A stretch of 64,000 bases of DNA, taken from the NCBI GenBank assembly GCA_029194465.1, contig JARFXS010000001.1, positions 1 through 64,000 of the forward strand. The letters run 5' to 3'. The notes under the pieces are model-generated. The model saw only the letters and a list, made by a program, of their open reading frames with translations, had not been told where the DNA came from and did not search any database. The DNA is from Candidatus Nitrosocosmicus sp. (GTDB lineage Archaea; Thermoproteota; Nitrososphaeria; Nitrososphaerales; Nitrososphaeraceae). This document shows positions 38,965-49,216 of this stretch, in pieces (position 1 is the first letter of the stretch; each line of letters begins with the position of its first letter). Made by a program: the position numbers and the translations under genes.

Positions 38965-39768
38965 TCACTTAAGATTCGATGAATCCATCTCTAATACAAC
39001 CTTGTCTACTAGTTTTTTGTTTCTTTCTAAATAGGTAGGCGATTCTATATCTATCCAATCTGTTCCATTAAGAAACACATCGTAACAATAGATACTATTA
39101 TTATCACTAATTCTTATTTTTGATAAAATATCTGAAGATAGATCAAAACTTTTTCCATCAATCTCATTTGATTTTATTCTTAAGAAATTCATTATTTTAT
39201 TGTTGAAAAGATAAATTCCTGATGCTTCTGGGTATTCAAGCTTGACAATGGGTTTTTCACTGAATTCCTTAATTAGGTAGGTATTTTTGGTACATTTCTT
39301 GTCTAGGATCAGCCTACCTGTTTCCTCTTTACGATGCGATCTGGATATTATTATTCCTATTAGTCCATCATCTGATTCGGAATTGATTTTGATATAATCC
39401 TTAACAAGACTGTCTATGTCCACAGCACACAAGTTGTCAGCATACCATACCATGAAGAAGGACTCTTTCTCCAATTCTTTAATACACTCTAGTAGTGCAC
39501 CACCAGTCCCCTTTTTTCTATCTTCAATAAAACTGATTTTCTTGCCAATAATCGGTTCTTTACCATCTAGATAATTAATGATTTGTTTTCCGTATGAGTC
39601 AAATTCGCAAACTATTATGATTTCAGTAATATGAGAAGATTTAGAAGCATATCTTATTATGTAATCAATCAAGGGCTTTCCATTAATCGGAATCAACGCC
39701 TTTGGACTATAATCGCTGAATGGTCTTGCTCTCGACCCTACGCCACCTGCCAGTAATACTATCTTCAT
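38965..39768 (-). CDS. Sugar-phosphate nucleotidyltransferase
   Basis: A 267-residue NTP-transferase of the RmlA/GalU-like group. The nucleotide loop is MKIVLLAGGVGSRARPFSDY, followed by SPKALIPINGKPLIDYII with the catalytic Lys. Further, GTGGALLE binds the base and MVWYADNLCAVD carries the metal Asp. The C-terminal ~60 residues include the SGIYLFNN strand of the sugar pocket. It activates a sugar-1-phosphate for glycan or S-layer glycosylation; which sugar cannot be told. The usual GGxGTRL is GGVGSRA here. No sugar-modifying genes adjoin it. Confidence 0.85.
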   Translation of the reverse strand: MKIVLLAGGVGSRARPFSDYSPKALIPINGKPLIDYIIRYASKSSHITEIIIVCEFDSYGKQIINYLDGKEPIIGKKISFIEDRKKGTGGALLECIKELEKESFFMVWYADNLCAVDIDSLVKDYIKINSESDDGLIGIIISRSHRKEETGRLILDKKCTKNTYLIKEFSEKPIVKLEYPEASGIYLFNNKIMNFLRIKSNEIDGKSFDLSSDILSKIRISDNNSIYCYDVFLNGTDWIDIESPTYLERNKKLVDKVVLEMDSSNLK

Positions 39769-40035
39769 CTAATCTAATTTTATTTGCGAATTTATAAAAT
39801 AGTATCTAAAAAAATGCTGAAAGTGAAATAAATACACCAAATCTTGCTGCTATCCATTATAAATCTGGTCTATCATTAATATTTTGTCCTCCTTTTTGAT
39901 TACTTTGGCTCAATAAAGTCATTTGGCAAGAGGATAGGCCCTAAATAATCGGTATGGATATGTCTTTCTCAAAGAACATTCTCCTGGGTAAAAAATTTGT
40001 ATTAGGTTTAATAACTTTATTTCATATTTTAATTC
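39769..40035. promoter_or_regulatory. Divergent promoter region, nucleotidyltransferase/Dps
   Basis: tttaataa at 40007-40014 is ~25 nt before the Dps ATG (40036), fitting a leaderless start. Nothing else seen in the spacer. Confidence 0.4.
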
Positions 40036-40539
40036 ATGCTTGAAAAACAAATCAATGAAATGAAGGAGAATATAGATATAGGAATCGAAGCAGAAAACAG
40101 GAAAGAAGTTGTAGGTATTCTTAATATCTTGTTAGCAGATGAATACCTGCTATTTACAAAAACACGTAATTACCACTGGAATGTAGTAGGTAAGGACTTC
40201 AAAGAGCGTCATGAATTTTTTCAACAGCAATATGAAAAATTAGATGAAATGATAGACGAAATTGCTGAACGAACCAGACAATTGGGTGGAGCCACAGTCG
40301 CTACAATGAATGAATTTATGCGTATAACCAATCTGAAGGAAAAGCCTGGTGAATATCCTTCTGATTTAAAAATGATATCAAATTTATTAACCGATCATGA
40401 GAGTACCATAAAATATTTACGAAAAAGTGCCGATAAATGTGATCAGGAATACAATGACATGGGGACTAATGATTTTTTGATAGGCTTAATGGAAACCCAT
40501 GAAAAAATGGCTTGGATGTTAAGAACCCATTTAGACTAG
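40036..40539 (+). CDS. dps: Dps ferritin-like DNA-protection protein
   Basis: A 167-residue four-helix Dps. Ferroxidase residues are visible at the dimer interface: His47 (NYHWNVVG), His59 (RHEFF) and Asp74/Glu75 (MIDEIAER). The chain starts with an extra ~20 residues (MLEKQINEMKENIDIGIEAE) before helix A. Dps dodecamers oxidise Fe(II) with peroxide and store iron; some bind DNA. The sequence ends at THLD without a Lys-rich tail, so DNA binding would have to use the N-terminus. Confidence 0.92.
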   Translation: MLEKQINEMKENIDIGIEAENRKEVVGILNILLADEYLLFTKTRNYHWNVVGKDFKERHEFFQQQYEKLDEMIDEIAERTRQLGGATVATMNEFMRITNLKEKPGEYPSDLKMISNLLTDHESTIKYLRKSADKCDQEYNDMGTNDFLIGLMETHEKMAWMLRTHLD

Positions 40540-41125
40540 AGGGTAGTAATTGGACCATATTAATAAGAAACTAAAAGTATCTAGTTTCCTTTTCTATTAA
40601 TATTGTCCAATGGGTGATCAAAAGATACCATTATGAAATATTTCAAAACTAGCTTTCCAAAGACGATACTTAATCATAAATGAATGATATCAGTAAATTG
40701 AATTCTATCTAAATGGTTTGAGAAAAATAACATCCATATGATCTGTTGGGTTTGATATAATTATTACTTCTATCAATATCCGCAAGGTAATATCTTAGCA
40801 CAATGGACATAATATTATTCTATACAACTTTGTATTTTCTTGAAATCAGTAATGATCGAGAAATTTAGATAGTTAGAATCACAATTGTACTTAAACTTTA
40901 GAGTATCATCCTGTGCGGGCTTATTCTAAGTGACTCTTATTCATGTATGCGCTTGTGGATCTTCTAACTGATCTAAGTGGGTAATCCTTTATTATTTTAT
41001 ATCTAAAGTCTAATTATGAATTGGATAAATAATAATTACATTGAGGTTGCCGATTTTCATTCGACGTTCAAAACTCGTTCCTTTTCATATAAATGGTCAG
41101 TTGAGGAAAGAGGGTGGTTAAAGCT
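40540..41125. other. Intergenic
   Basis: No gene or clear structure seen; a GTG frame from 41114 only extends the next gene. Confidence 0.4.
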
Positions 41126-41371
41126 ATGAATATTGTAGAAATCTCCTTCATAGTGGAGGCTAAAACCATGGGTAACCTAAGAACAAAGAATGTCTTATAT
41201 TATTTTAGTGAATCGACTCACAGTCTTTGTCTAGATAAAGAAGCAATAATGTTAGCCCAAGTACACGCTTGCGAGGGACTTTTAGATTTATCTAAAGATC
41301 AAACAGACACAGCTGTTCTTGAAGGAGAAATTTCTAAACTAAAGTTTGCCATTGAAATGATGAAAAGCTAA
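41126..41371 (+). CDS. Conserved hypothetical protein, 81 aa
   Basis: From ATG 41126 (GTG 41114 gives four more residues). Mixed strands and helices: MNIVEISFIVEAKTMGNLRT, then a helical half AIMLAQVHACEGLLDLSKDQ and EISKLKFAIEMMKS. Soluble, acidic. Not recognised. Confidence 0.5.
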   Translation: MNIVEISFIVEAKTMGNLRTKNVLYYFSESTHSLCLDKEAIMLAQVHACEGLLDLSKDQTDTAVLEGEISKLKFAIEMMKS

Positions 41372-41644
41372 GTATTCTTTTGATCTTTGGATCACGATGA
41401 CAAAGTACAAATTTTCACCACTAAATTTACTTATCCAAAAGATTAGATCACGGGTTCCTGCAAAACTCAATTCCAAGATGGTTACAATTATGATTACCTT
41501 TCTGAGAAAATTTTCGATTTTCGCTATTTGATTATTAAATATGCGATATCAAATATTTTCAATGATCGGTACCCATCTTTGACCTGAAAATCATACAGAC
41601 AAATTAAAATAACGTAGATACATAAATCCCATGGTAGGTACAAC
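41372..41644. other. Intergenic
   Basis: Spacer with no visible gene before the 27-aa membrane peptide. Confidence 0.4.
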
Positions 41645-41728
41645 ATGGATACAAAATGGAAGATTATAAATGGTGTGGCCGTAGCAATTTTCATAGCAGC
41701 CGTGTTTTATTGGATTGCGAATTCTTGA
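41645..41728 (+). CDS. Single-TM micropeptide, 27 aa
   Basis: ATG to TGA frame: MDTKWKIINGVAVAIFIAAV, then FYWIANS. It is a near-ideal single transmembrane helix with a positively charged N-terminal end and an aromatic belt, in the middle of an otherwise empty region. Similar tiny membrane proteins serve as subunits of larger complexes. Identity unknown. Confidence 0.45.
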   Translation: MDTKWKIINGVAVAIFIAAVFYWIANS

Positions 41729-42059
41729 AAAGTTTCAGAGTAGTACATTAATGAATTGTCTGTATCGTTTTGTTAATGGCATTAGATGCAGAAAAATGGA
41801 AGTAATAAACAATCTCTTATTCAGATACTTAAATATAAATGGCCAACTTTTGCTGTCTTGAAATTAGAATCCTAATCTAACTTGATATATTCTATGCTCT
41901 TTAACTATCTCCAGATCCCAAGATTGTTTATGGAAGTGTAATTCCAAATCTCAGGTAAAGTTATACATTTCGTAGACGGCTTGTAAAATCAACAACAATC
42001 TTCCGATCATAAAGCTCTCATAAATTCAATATATTATTCCAAGATTTCATGAACTTGGT

Positions 42060-42435
42060 TCACATCCAAGGATTGATTTGAAGAACGAAAATAAATTTTA
42101 AGCTAAATACAGTTGTATAATTTTTTCTATGCGATTCCTTGGCTATTTGATTACATGTGAAATATTCCATACCTTGTCCCACGATATATTCCGAAATGAA
42201 TCCTTCGTTATATACTCTATCATTGAGTCCATATTGACTACATGCAGTTTGGTTGTATGGTTCATTTTGGTCTCCATCATTATAGCCTAACCTATAACAT
42301 GCTTTCGTCTATGGGTCTCTATTATTTTCGTCATCGTCACTACTGGTATATGTAACCATTGCATCGGTAATACCCGTAGTTCCAATTATACCTAGGATTG
42401 CTATGATGATGTAAATAATGTAAATCCTTTACATG
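42060..42435 (-). pseudogene. Small secreted Cys-containing protein gene, no start and in-frame TAG
   Basis: The frame reads a membrane helix (IYIIYIIIAILGIIGTTGIT), an acidic linker (TSSDDDENNRDP), an in-frame TAG (42309-42311), then TKACYRLGYNDGDQNEPYNQ and YFTCNQIAKESHRK. There is no ATG before the helix; a TAA precedes it. The three Cys and small secreted layout resemble Nitrososphaeria exported peptides. A decayed gene is the simplest reading. Confidence 0.5.
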
Positions 42436-42976
42436 ATTTGGTGTCCTCTCTAGTTATCTTCTGAAAATTGACTATTACAATTAAATTTGTCACCATGGGT
42501 CCTATTACGAATGACCAGTCAAGCCTTTCTATCTGAAACGGTTCAAAAGTGTAGTTATTTTCAAATTAATCCCAAGTTTTCACATATGTTTACTAGATTT
42601 TTAGGAACATTTCCTATTCTTGATTGACGCAAGGTGTGATGATCTTCAAAAAATATGATTCATGAAATTCTTGATACAATAATATGACCCCTATTTCAAA
42701 CCTTAGGTCCTAGATTGTTCTGTACATATAATCAATACACTATAATATGTCCTGCTGTCATTTTTGGTTTGATTCCCCAATAATGAAGGGATTCAAGATT
42801 AACAACACTTGCAGTCATCCTATAATACAGTGATACCATTTTAGAATCACTATGCTATTGATTGCGAGGCATTATGATTTATGATTAATAGGTGGGCTGA
42901 ATAAGGTCAAAGTCATATACTTTTAGCGGTAATAGAATCATTGTCAAAACTTAATAATTAGAAAATTAACAAAGAA
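42436..42976. other. Intergenic
   Basis: No gene seen; promoter region of the response regulator at the right end. Confidence 0.4.
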
Positions 42977-42979
42977 TTG

Positions 42980-43378
42980 ATGCAATCTTCTAATTCGGTT
43001 GTCCGGAGTAGAAAGGTGGTAATGATTTGTGAAGACGAACAGGAATTGCTTGATCTTTACTCCAGGGTGTTGGAATTGAAATATGATGTCATTAAAGTTT
43101 GTTCAGGCGCTGAATGTATACATGAATACCTTGAGAACAAGGCAAAAGGATCACCAGTCGATCTCCTTTTCCTGGATTACAAATTAGGTGATATGCTAGG
43201 CGATGATGTAGCGAAGAAGATAAAGAAAATGAATGGAATCAAAATAATTCTAATTTCCGCGTATAATTTGGATGCATCAACTAAAAATGAACTTTTTGAA
43301 AATAAATATATCGAAAAATATCTGCAAAAACCGATTCGAATGAAACAAATAATTCAGGTAGCAGCAGAAGCGATCTGA
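42980..43378 (+). CDS. CheY-like response regulator
   Basis: A 132-residue stand-alone receiver domain from ATG 42980. All key residues are present: acidic pair in MICEDEQE (Glu18-Asp19-Glu20), phospho-acceptor Asp66 (LLFLDYKLGD), Ser93 (LISAYN) and Lys117 (LQKPIR). It should be phosphorylated by a histidine kinase and signal by protein contact. No kinase is adjacent; the broken kinase at 32500 is the only one in the window. Confidence 0.88.
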   Translation: MQSSNSVVRSRKVVMICEDEQELLDLYSRVLELKYDVIKVCSGAECIHEYLENKAKGSPVDLLFLDYKLGDMLGDDVAKKIKKMNGIKIILISAYNLDASTKNELFENKYIEKYLQKPIRMKQIIQVAAEAI

Positions 43379-44150
43379 AATAGTTAAAAATCTTGTTTCT
43401 ATCTACTAACAAATAGAGTTTAGATTAAGGACAGCGTTGAGGAGTTCTTCTAACATTAGAAATCGTTTTGAGATGATAGAGATTCCAGAAAATGACAGCA
43501 AACTGAGTCAGATTAAGAATCAGCAAAGGTATTGCTATTATCAAGTATTTCATCATATAGTTCATTGTGGCTGATCTTCAGCTCATACTTATCGATATTT
43601 TGACTATCTGTTTTGCGATATTTAGCACCTTCCCTCAGCAAATGAAAACATGAGCGACTACTAATCTGATGACTCGTCGGTTCAATTTCATCATGATATT
43701 CCGTCCCGATGGTGGATGATATGTAGGATTGGGAAAGACGATATTGTCTTGATCTTGGGTAATTATGCTTCTATGGGTTTGAATATTTGGCCATTATCCA
43801 AGGTAGTAGAATATTCTAAAAATCGTCGAAAATATCTACGATTTTGGCATATTAACTTCGATTACTGGCGTGATTGAGAAGACTCGTTCTCAAAACTAGG
43901 CAAACAATCACATCTATGATTTCATTTAGGTAGGGTTGTGTGGATTTTTACAGGAAGGGTGAAAATTACTTGATATTTAGTAACGGAATTATCAGCAAAA
44001 ACAGCCCTCTCAAGTATTTCGCACATAAAGGAAAGATGATTTAATGAAGGAAAAAATATTGTGAGCAGCTGTTCCATTTTTATAGAGTACCATCCAATTC
44101 TGTGTTCTTGTAAAAAGAATAATTCTAAAAAGATTGGACTAAATCGCCTG
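43379..44150. other. Gene-poor region with one gene remnant
   Basis: Apart from the open minus-strand frame at 43513-43770 nothing is recognised. Confidence 0.35.
43513..43770 (-). pseudogene. Gene remnant, 85 open codons without ATG
   Basis: Between an in-frame TAG (43771-43773) and TAA (43513-43515) the text is protein-like (SSRSCFHLLREGAKYRKTDS; LKISHNELYDEILDNSNTF) and acidic at the end. No start codon is available, so this is probably the 3' part of a lost gene. Family unknown. Confidence 0.3.
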
Positions 44151-44942
44151 CTAAAGATATCCTATAATAAAAAGAGCCATAGCAGCTGCCATAGCAACAC
44201 CCCATACTAATTTATTCCAATCAAAAATCTTTTGTCCATCTAAGACTCCCATAGGTATAAGATTAAACATCGCAATCCAACCATTAAACGAGGCACCTAC
44301 TGCAAAGTAAGGATTATAGGAATTGTAAGTCAAAGTTAAAATTAAGAACGAAAAACCCATGACCAAATTAGTAAGCGGTCCAATAAGAGCAACTCTGCCA
44401 AATTTAGAGCGGTCATTTAGTCTAATCATCACTGCTCCGGGAGCTATGAACTTGAACGGCATTATTGGGAGAGCCGAAATTGCCGTCAGAATCAGACCAT
44501 AGATTTCAGCTCTAAATTCTGCCCAGCTACCATAATATTGGGCCAGGAACTTATGGGCTAATTCATGAACTAGAAAAGCACTTGTAAAAATTGCAAGAAA
44601 TTGCCAAGAGAAATATCTATAATTATTCAAGGAAAGTCCAACGCAAATTACTAGCGCAGTAGCTAATGAAAGATGGAAGAGTTCGGTCTTTGAAGTTTTT
44701 ATCCTTAATAAATTACCTATCGATCTTAAACCTAGGTGAGTGGATTTCCTATACTGTTTGTCATTAAAGAGCGTATCTTGCTTTCGCTTATTGTATGAAT
44801 ACAAAAAAGCACATGAATGATGTATTGGATTTCTATGATTACTACAAAAGTATTCCTTACAATAATTGCATCGAAAGGGAAAACCATCCAACAATCCACA
44901 GGTATAACACTGAATAGGATTTTCTTTTCTTTCCGTAGTCAT
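44151..44942 (-). CDS. AN1 zinc-finger/site-2-type M50 membrane protease
   Basis: A 263-residue fusion. Residues ~12-46 are an AN1-type zinc finger (CYTCGLLDGFPFRCNYCKEY, then FCSNHRNPIHHSC). Residues ~88-263 are a polytopic M50 metalloprotease: FLVHELAHKF supplies HExxH, and GVLDGQKIF the second-site Asp. Five or six TM helices are visible. It should cleave substrates within the membrane; the AN1 finger, known to bind ubiquitin-like or proteasome-linked partners in eukaryotes, may recruit clients. The combination is seen in archaea but is poorly studied. Monocistronic. Confidence 0.88.
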   Translation of the reverse strand: MTTERKENPIQCYTCGLLDGFPFRCNYCKEYFCSNHRNPIHHSCAFLYSYNKRKQDTLFNDKQYRKSTHLGLRSIGNLLRIKTSKTELFHLSLATALVICVGLSLNNYRYFSWQFLAIFTSAFLVHELAHKFLAQYYGSWAEFRAEIYGLILTAISALPIMPFKFIAPGAVMIRLNDRSKFGRVALIGPLTNLVMGFSFLILTLTYNSYNPYFAVGASFNGWIAMFNLIPMGVLDGQKIFDWNKLVWGVAMAAAMALFIIGYL

Positions 44943-45327
44943 ATTGAATAATTAATGGATTCCAATGAGCATGAAATAGAAACCAAACATCCAGACCTAG
45001 TCAATAGTACCCTACCACCATGATTGAGACACAATGGCAAATCTAGTTCTTTCCCGCTTAGATAATTGGACCTCACAATCCTCATATATTATATTAGTAG
45101 GTTCAATTATATCAAATTACCTTAAAAATTACAATCAGATTCGTTTTGGATAACATATTGATGACCGCCAATTGGTCATACTAAGGTTCTTTCTATTGTT
45201 CGTATATATATGGAATCCATAAAGCGTCAATTTGAGTTCTTGATAAGGAGGAAATTTCAAAATATTTAATTATTTGATACTTGTGGGATATAGGTTTCAA
45301 TTTCAACAAAGCAGCAATATTTACATC
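44943..45327. other. Intergenic
   Basis: No gene seen; contains the promoter of the M50 gene. Confidence 0.4.
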
Positions 45328-45531
45328 CTATCGCTGGGAAAACACTTGGGATATGTTGTGAGTATCTATGGCACCTTCCGCTGTTTTGTTTGATGAGCTA
45401 CTTTCATTGATTATAGTCATCGGTAAGTCAGGTGTTGGACCTTGTGCTTGCATACTCGGAATTACTGGTATTGCAAAAAGATTCAATGATGTTAAGACTG
45501 CACAGATAAAGAATACACATGATTTATTCAT
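45328..45531 (-). CDS. Small secreted peptide, 67 aa
   Basis: Signal peptide at ~3-28 (CVFFICAVLTSLNLFAIPVI), likely cleaved near MQAQG, then a ~35-residue polar tail with Asn-Ser/Thr glycosylation-like sites (NESSSSNKT). Function unknown. The opposite-strand frame is a shadow. Confidence 0.5.
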   Translation of the reverse strand: MNKSCVFFICAVLTSLNLFAIPVIPSMQAQGPTPDLPMTIINESSSSNKTAEGAIDTHNISQVFSQR

Positions 45532-45993
45532 TTCCCTGTTACATTTGTATCAAAGTATTTAACAACTATCAAAAATATTTACTTAAATTAAGACTATTTG
45601 AAATTGCCATTGTAATATAAGAATTAGACAACTCCATCTTTTGAAAGCCCTCTGCATTTTTGCTTGGTTTCATTCGTTAGGTGCAAAACGAACTTTCCAT
45701 AATATTTTCCAAACACAACAGAGCCTGCTCAAATGAGATAAATGAAAAATTAGTAGAGATATCGCGGGTGTTACCTCTGTAACAACATATACTTTTCATG
45801 AAATCCTAACAAATACAAGCTCTCAATGTTTCGAATTCGTTAAATGAGTTAAATCTATTGGGTCATAAAACAATAAAAAACAACTTATTCATGATTCAAT
45901 TAATCCAGTTAGGACGATCGGGATCACTTGGATATCAATGTACAAAATAAAATGAAGAACCTTATCTCATTTAGTTAAGAATATACCAAAAAC
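45532..45993. other. Intergenic
   Basis: No gene or structure recognised. Confidence 0.4.
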
Positions 45994-46611
45994 CTAACCG
46001 ATAGAATCAAATTTAGATAGTGATTTCCACAAATACCACGTAGCAATACTTCTATATGGTTTCCATCTATAAGATACTTCTAACATATATTGATGAGTAG
46101 GTGGTTCAGATAAACTATATAATTTTTGGATTGCCTTTCTTACTCCCAAATCACCCAAGGGAAATACATCTTCTCGTTGAAGGCAAAAGATAAGAAACAT
46201 TTCTGCAGTCCATCTTCCAATTCCCTTTACTTTAACCAATTCATCTATAACTTCTTCATCCCGGAGATCGGGTAATCCTTGAATATTTAATTCACCGGAG
46301 AGGATCTTCGTCGACAAATTCTTAATATATTCTATCTTCCTAAATGACAGTCCTATCGTAAATCTCAAGATAGTGTTCGAAGTTGAAATGATCTGCTCTG
46401 GAGTTGGTAAATTATCGCCATAATGCTGTAGAAATCTGGAGTATATCGCATTAGCAGCATTGCCTGCAAGCTGCTGAAAAATTATGGATTTTAACAAAGA
46501 TTCAAACAGATTATCGTGGATCTGAATTGAATAATTTCCTATAGATTTGATTAGGTCCCCAAGTAGCGGGTCTTGCTTTGAAAGTAATTCTAATGGATCT
46601 TGATTCATCAT
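45994..46611 (-). CDS. alkA: DNA-3-methyladenine glycosylase II (AlkA-type)
   Basis: About 205 residues from the Met at 46611 (family-like start MMNQDPLELLSKQDPLLGDL); the frame stays open to 46728. It belongs to the HhH-GPD superfamily: LLKSIIFQQLAGNAANAIYS near residue 50, the helix-hairpin-helix VKGIGRWTAEMFLIF, and the catalytic Asp in VFPLGDLGVRKA. RWKPYRSIATWYLW ends the domain as in AlkA. It excises alkylated purines in base-excision repair. Archaeal single-domain form, lacking the AlkA N-terminal beta domain. Confidence 0.9.
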   Translation of the reverse strand: MMNQDPLELLSKQDPLLGDLIKSIGNYSIQIHDNLFESLLKSIIFQQLAGNAANAIYSRFLQHYGDNLPTPEQIISTSNTILRFTIGLSFRKIEYIKNLSTKILSGELNIQGLPDLRDEEVIDELVKVKGIGRWTAEMFLIFCLQREDVFPLGDLGVRKAIQKLYSLSEPPTHQYMLEVSYRWKPYRSIATWYLWKSLSKFDSIG

Positions 46612-48023
46612 TCCTACCCTAGAAATACTTCTGATCATGTTTAAAGAGTTACTTTGGTACCACCCTACTTTCGTCAAATTCAAGACATACAATCTCTTAG
46701 TCTCTACATAGTAGTTGCTGGTGACCAAATTTGGATCGTTTAATTTTGTCGAATTGGAGTCCTCACTAATATCTTCTCTTTCTATACCGTACTTGATATT
46801 AGGAACTTAATTGTTTGAACATAGGAGAGCTTAATTCGTAAGATGGGTGGGAATAAAAATTAATAATGATATGTTTTTGTAACCACCCACTATCCCACAA
46901 GTAACAAATACTTAATAAATAAATCGAAATCATGAATAAGAAACATCATCATATCCCCACAACATAAATCATTTCACAAAATTTTTACTGCCGTAATTAT
47001 TATCTTATGATCCAGAACATTCGATTTTTTGTTCCTATATAAACATCTTGTAAATAATAGACCAGAGTATAATCAACGGGTCTAATTTGATTGCACAAAC
47101 TCTTCGTTCCTTTGGACCCTTCGATTGATAACGTTATGAATGTAACGTTGGGTGATCTACACTTTTTCACTTTTTTATTTCAGTAAGCAAAATCTACCAC
47201 ACTTTTCATGACTATAACATCAGAAGTAAATGATAACCGGACAATTAAAGGAGGATGAATACTTCTATTGTGGAGAAATTTTATCCAAGTAGTATATCTA
47301 TGAGAAAAGCTCTACAAACACCTGGGGACTATTTATAAGGTTGCAGGAAAATAGGTATTACTTGTGTCACATCTCTTGTTTTTTTGATTGGCGATTTATA
47401 TTAAATTTTAGGAAAAGACATTCTTGCTGATGTTGACTCAACAATTAATAGGGTCCAAAATTTTCTCTTCCATAATAAACCAAAAATAAGACCAAAAGAT
47501 TACATTGATGATATCTGACTGTATTTATGTAATACTAAGGTCAAACTGCAAATAGCAAAGAATCAAGGCATTTCTGATTCTGTGGTAGATTATGAACTAG
47601 ATTGAACAAAAGAATAGTTTAGCAGGTCTGCAAGTACGATTGTATTAAATACCAATTCGACTACTTTATGCAATGGTAATATAAGAATACTTAATTATCT
47701 TAATGTATTACCAACCTTTGCAATCCAAATTCCGTTTCATCTAATACTGAAGGCGCTGTACTAAAGTTCATGAAGGAGTAGATTTCTTTTTCATAGGAGT
47801 TAGTCAAATGCGTACAAATAATCCGTAAATTACCTTCGAGCCTATTTGAGGTAACCGAATCTAGATGAGGTCAATGCTTTCGCAAATTATGTTGGAAGTT
47901 CCACTACGATAAATTATTCTAATTTCTATGATTGACAAGTTGCTCTCCCATTATCATGAGGATCAGTGGATTCGATATTAATAAATTGCAAATTCTTAAT
48001 AACAATATTAATAATATAGTTCT
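46612..48023. other. Long gene-poor region (1.4 kb) with a decayed gene
   Basis: The stretch ~47400-47620 translates into fragments such as DVDSTINRVQNFLFHNKPKI and KVKLQIAKNQGISDSVVDYE, interrupted by TGA and TAG, so a coding gene once lay here. At 47130-47149 there is a perfect palindrome, aacgtta-tgaatg-taacgtt. Nothing intact seen. Confidence 0.4.
47417..47620 (+). pseudogene. Decayed gene fragment
   Basis: Plus-strand text is protein-like but broken by in-frame TGA and TAG. The helical pattern resembles part of a sensor or coiled-coil domain; the family cannot be named. Confidence 0.3.
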
Positions 48024-48687
48024 ATGAAATATAGTAAATTTTTTTCAATTTTGTTTATCTCTATGATGGCGACAATTTTTGTCAACATCTCAACAAATCC
48101 AGGTATAAATACTCCTTCCTACGCAACATCATCTTTAGGGGAATCAATTCAGCAAAGCCAACAAGATCTTCAATCGACCATAAATAACCAAGTCCAACAA
48201 TCGATTACAGATACCATCAACAACATAAACGGTAGTAGTGATTCAAATGCTAATTCCATTACAAACAATCAAACACAAAATTCGGGTTCCTCAAATGACG
48301 TGATCAAGGGAGGGATTACGAGCTTGCAGAATGATCCATCAGATAATGCTACTACTTGGATATTGGGCGGCGTATATAGGATGGAAAACCTTAGTTCAGA
48401 AGCTCCTACATTTAATGCATCATTTTATATGGTAAAAACAGATGGTAACTCATCTCATTCTCATGACATCTATGACCTAATCTTGAACACTCCAATAATT
48501 GATAGTACATCAAGTAATTCGACACATCTTAATGGGTGCGACTACTGTGACCATGAAAGACGGACCGATAACTGATATACCTACAAATATTACCATACTA
48601 GGTGACAATGCTCTTAATATATGGATAGAGCCCTCTAAAGTCAATAATCATTTTGGCGATTCGCCAATTTATGGAACCAGGAATTGA
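48024..48687 (+). CDS. Secreted protein of a Nitrososphaeria-type family, one G-run indel
   Basis: About 220 residues. Signal peptide ~5-34; a Gln/Asn/Ser-rich helical linker (~35-110); then a beta-rich domain with WILGGVYRMENLSSEAPTFN, FYMVKTDGNSSHSHDIYDL and, after the frame change at GGG near 48533-48536, ATTVTMKDGPITDIPTNITI, then NNHFGDSPIYGT. Removing one G joins the halves. The His-rich SHSHD and HFGDSPIYG pieces recur in this type of exported protein as I recall; their function is not known. Confidence 0.6.
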
Positions 48688-49216
48688 AATGTGTGGATAA
48701 ACCTACACTCTGTAAATGAGTTGAAGGTGGTCAAAATGCCGCGACTCGACACTAGACAATGCAATACTACACAGAGAAAACCTAAAGACTATTGGATATC
48801 CAAACATAGATCGAGAGTAAAGATAACTACAAACCCATTTTATGACTTTGCCTTCTTTTATACTCCTATTTTTTCATAATGTAAGAAATATGGTCGAACT
48901 CTACCGTCGAAATCAAACCTGCAATAATTCCAATATGACAAACTCTATTTCTCGCAGATTCTTAGTCGCTAGATAGGTGGATCAAAATGGTAGTTTTGAC
49001 TGCTGTATCATTTCATTCGTTGAGGGATGAGTAAATGTTAATGTTAATACTTTAATTAATCTTTGATGGGATGATTCTTCTCCCAATACGTATATACCTA
49101 ATTGCTTATTGTATATCAATTTGAATTAGATTTCCTAATTATGTTAACGGTTTGAGCTGAAAATCAATCATTAAAATCTCTCCTGGGTTTACCTGGAAAG
49201 ACCTACCCGGGAAAAA
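48688..49216. other. Intergenic
   Basis: A 62-codon frame at 48691 has no protein-like features. A few codons before 49217 (ISPGFTWKDLPGKK) may belong to the CorA gene. Confidence 0.35.

Noticed and set aside
42300-42320. Pyrrolysine-type recoding at the internal TAG
   Set aside because: No start codon, no Pyl machinery in view and many other broken genes; decay or error is simpler.
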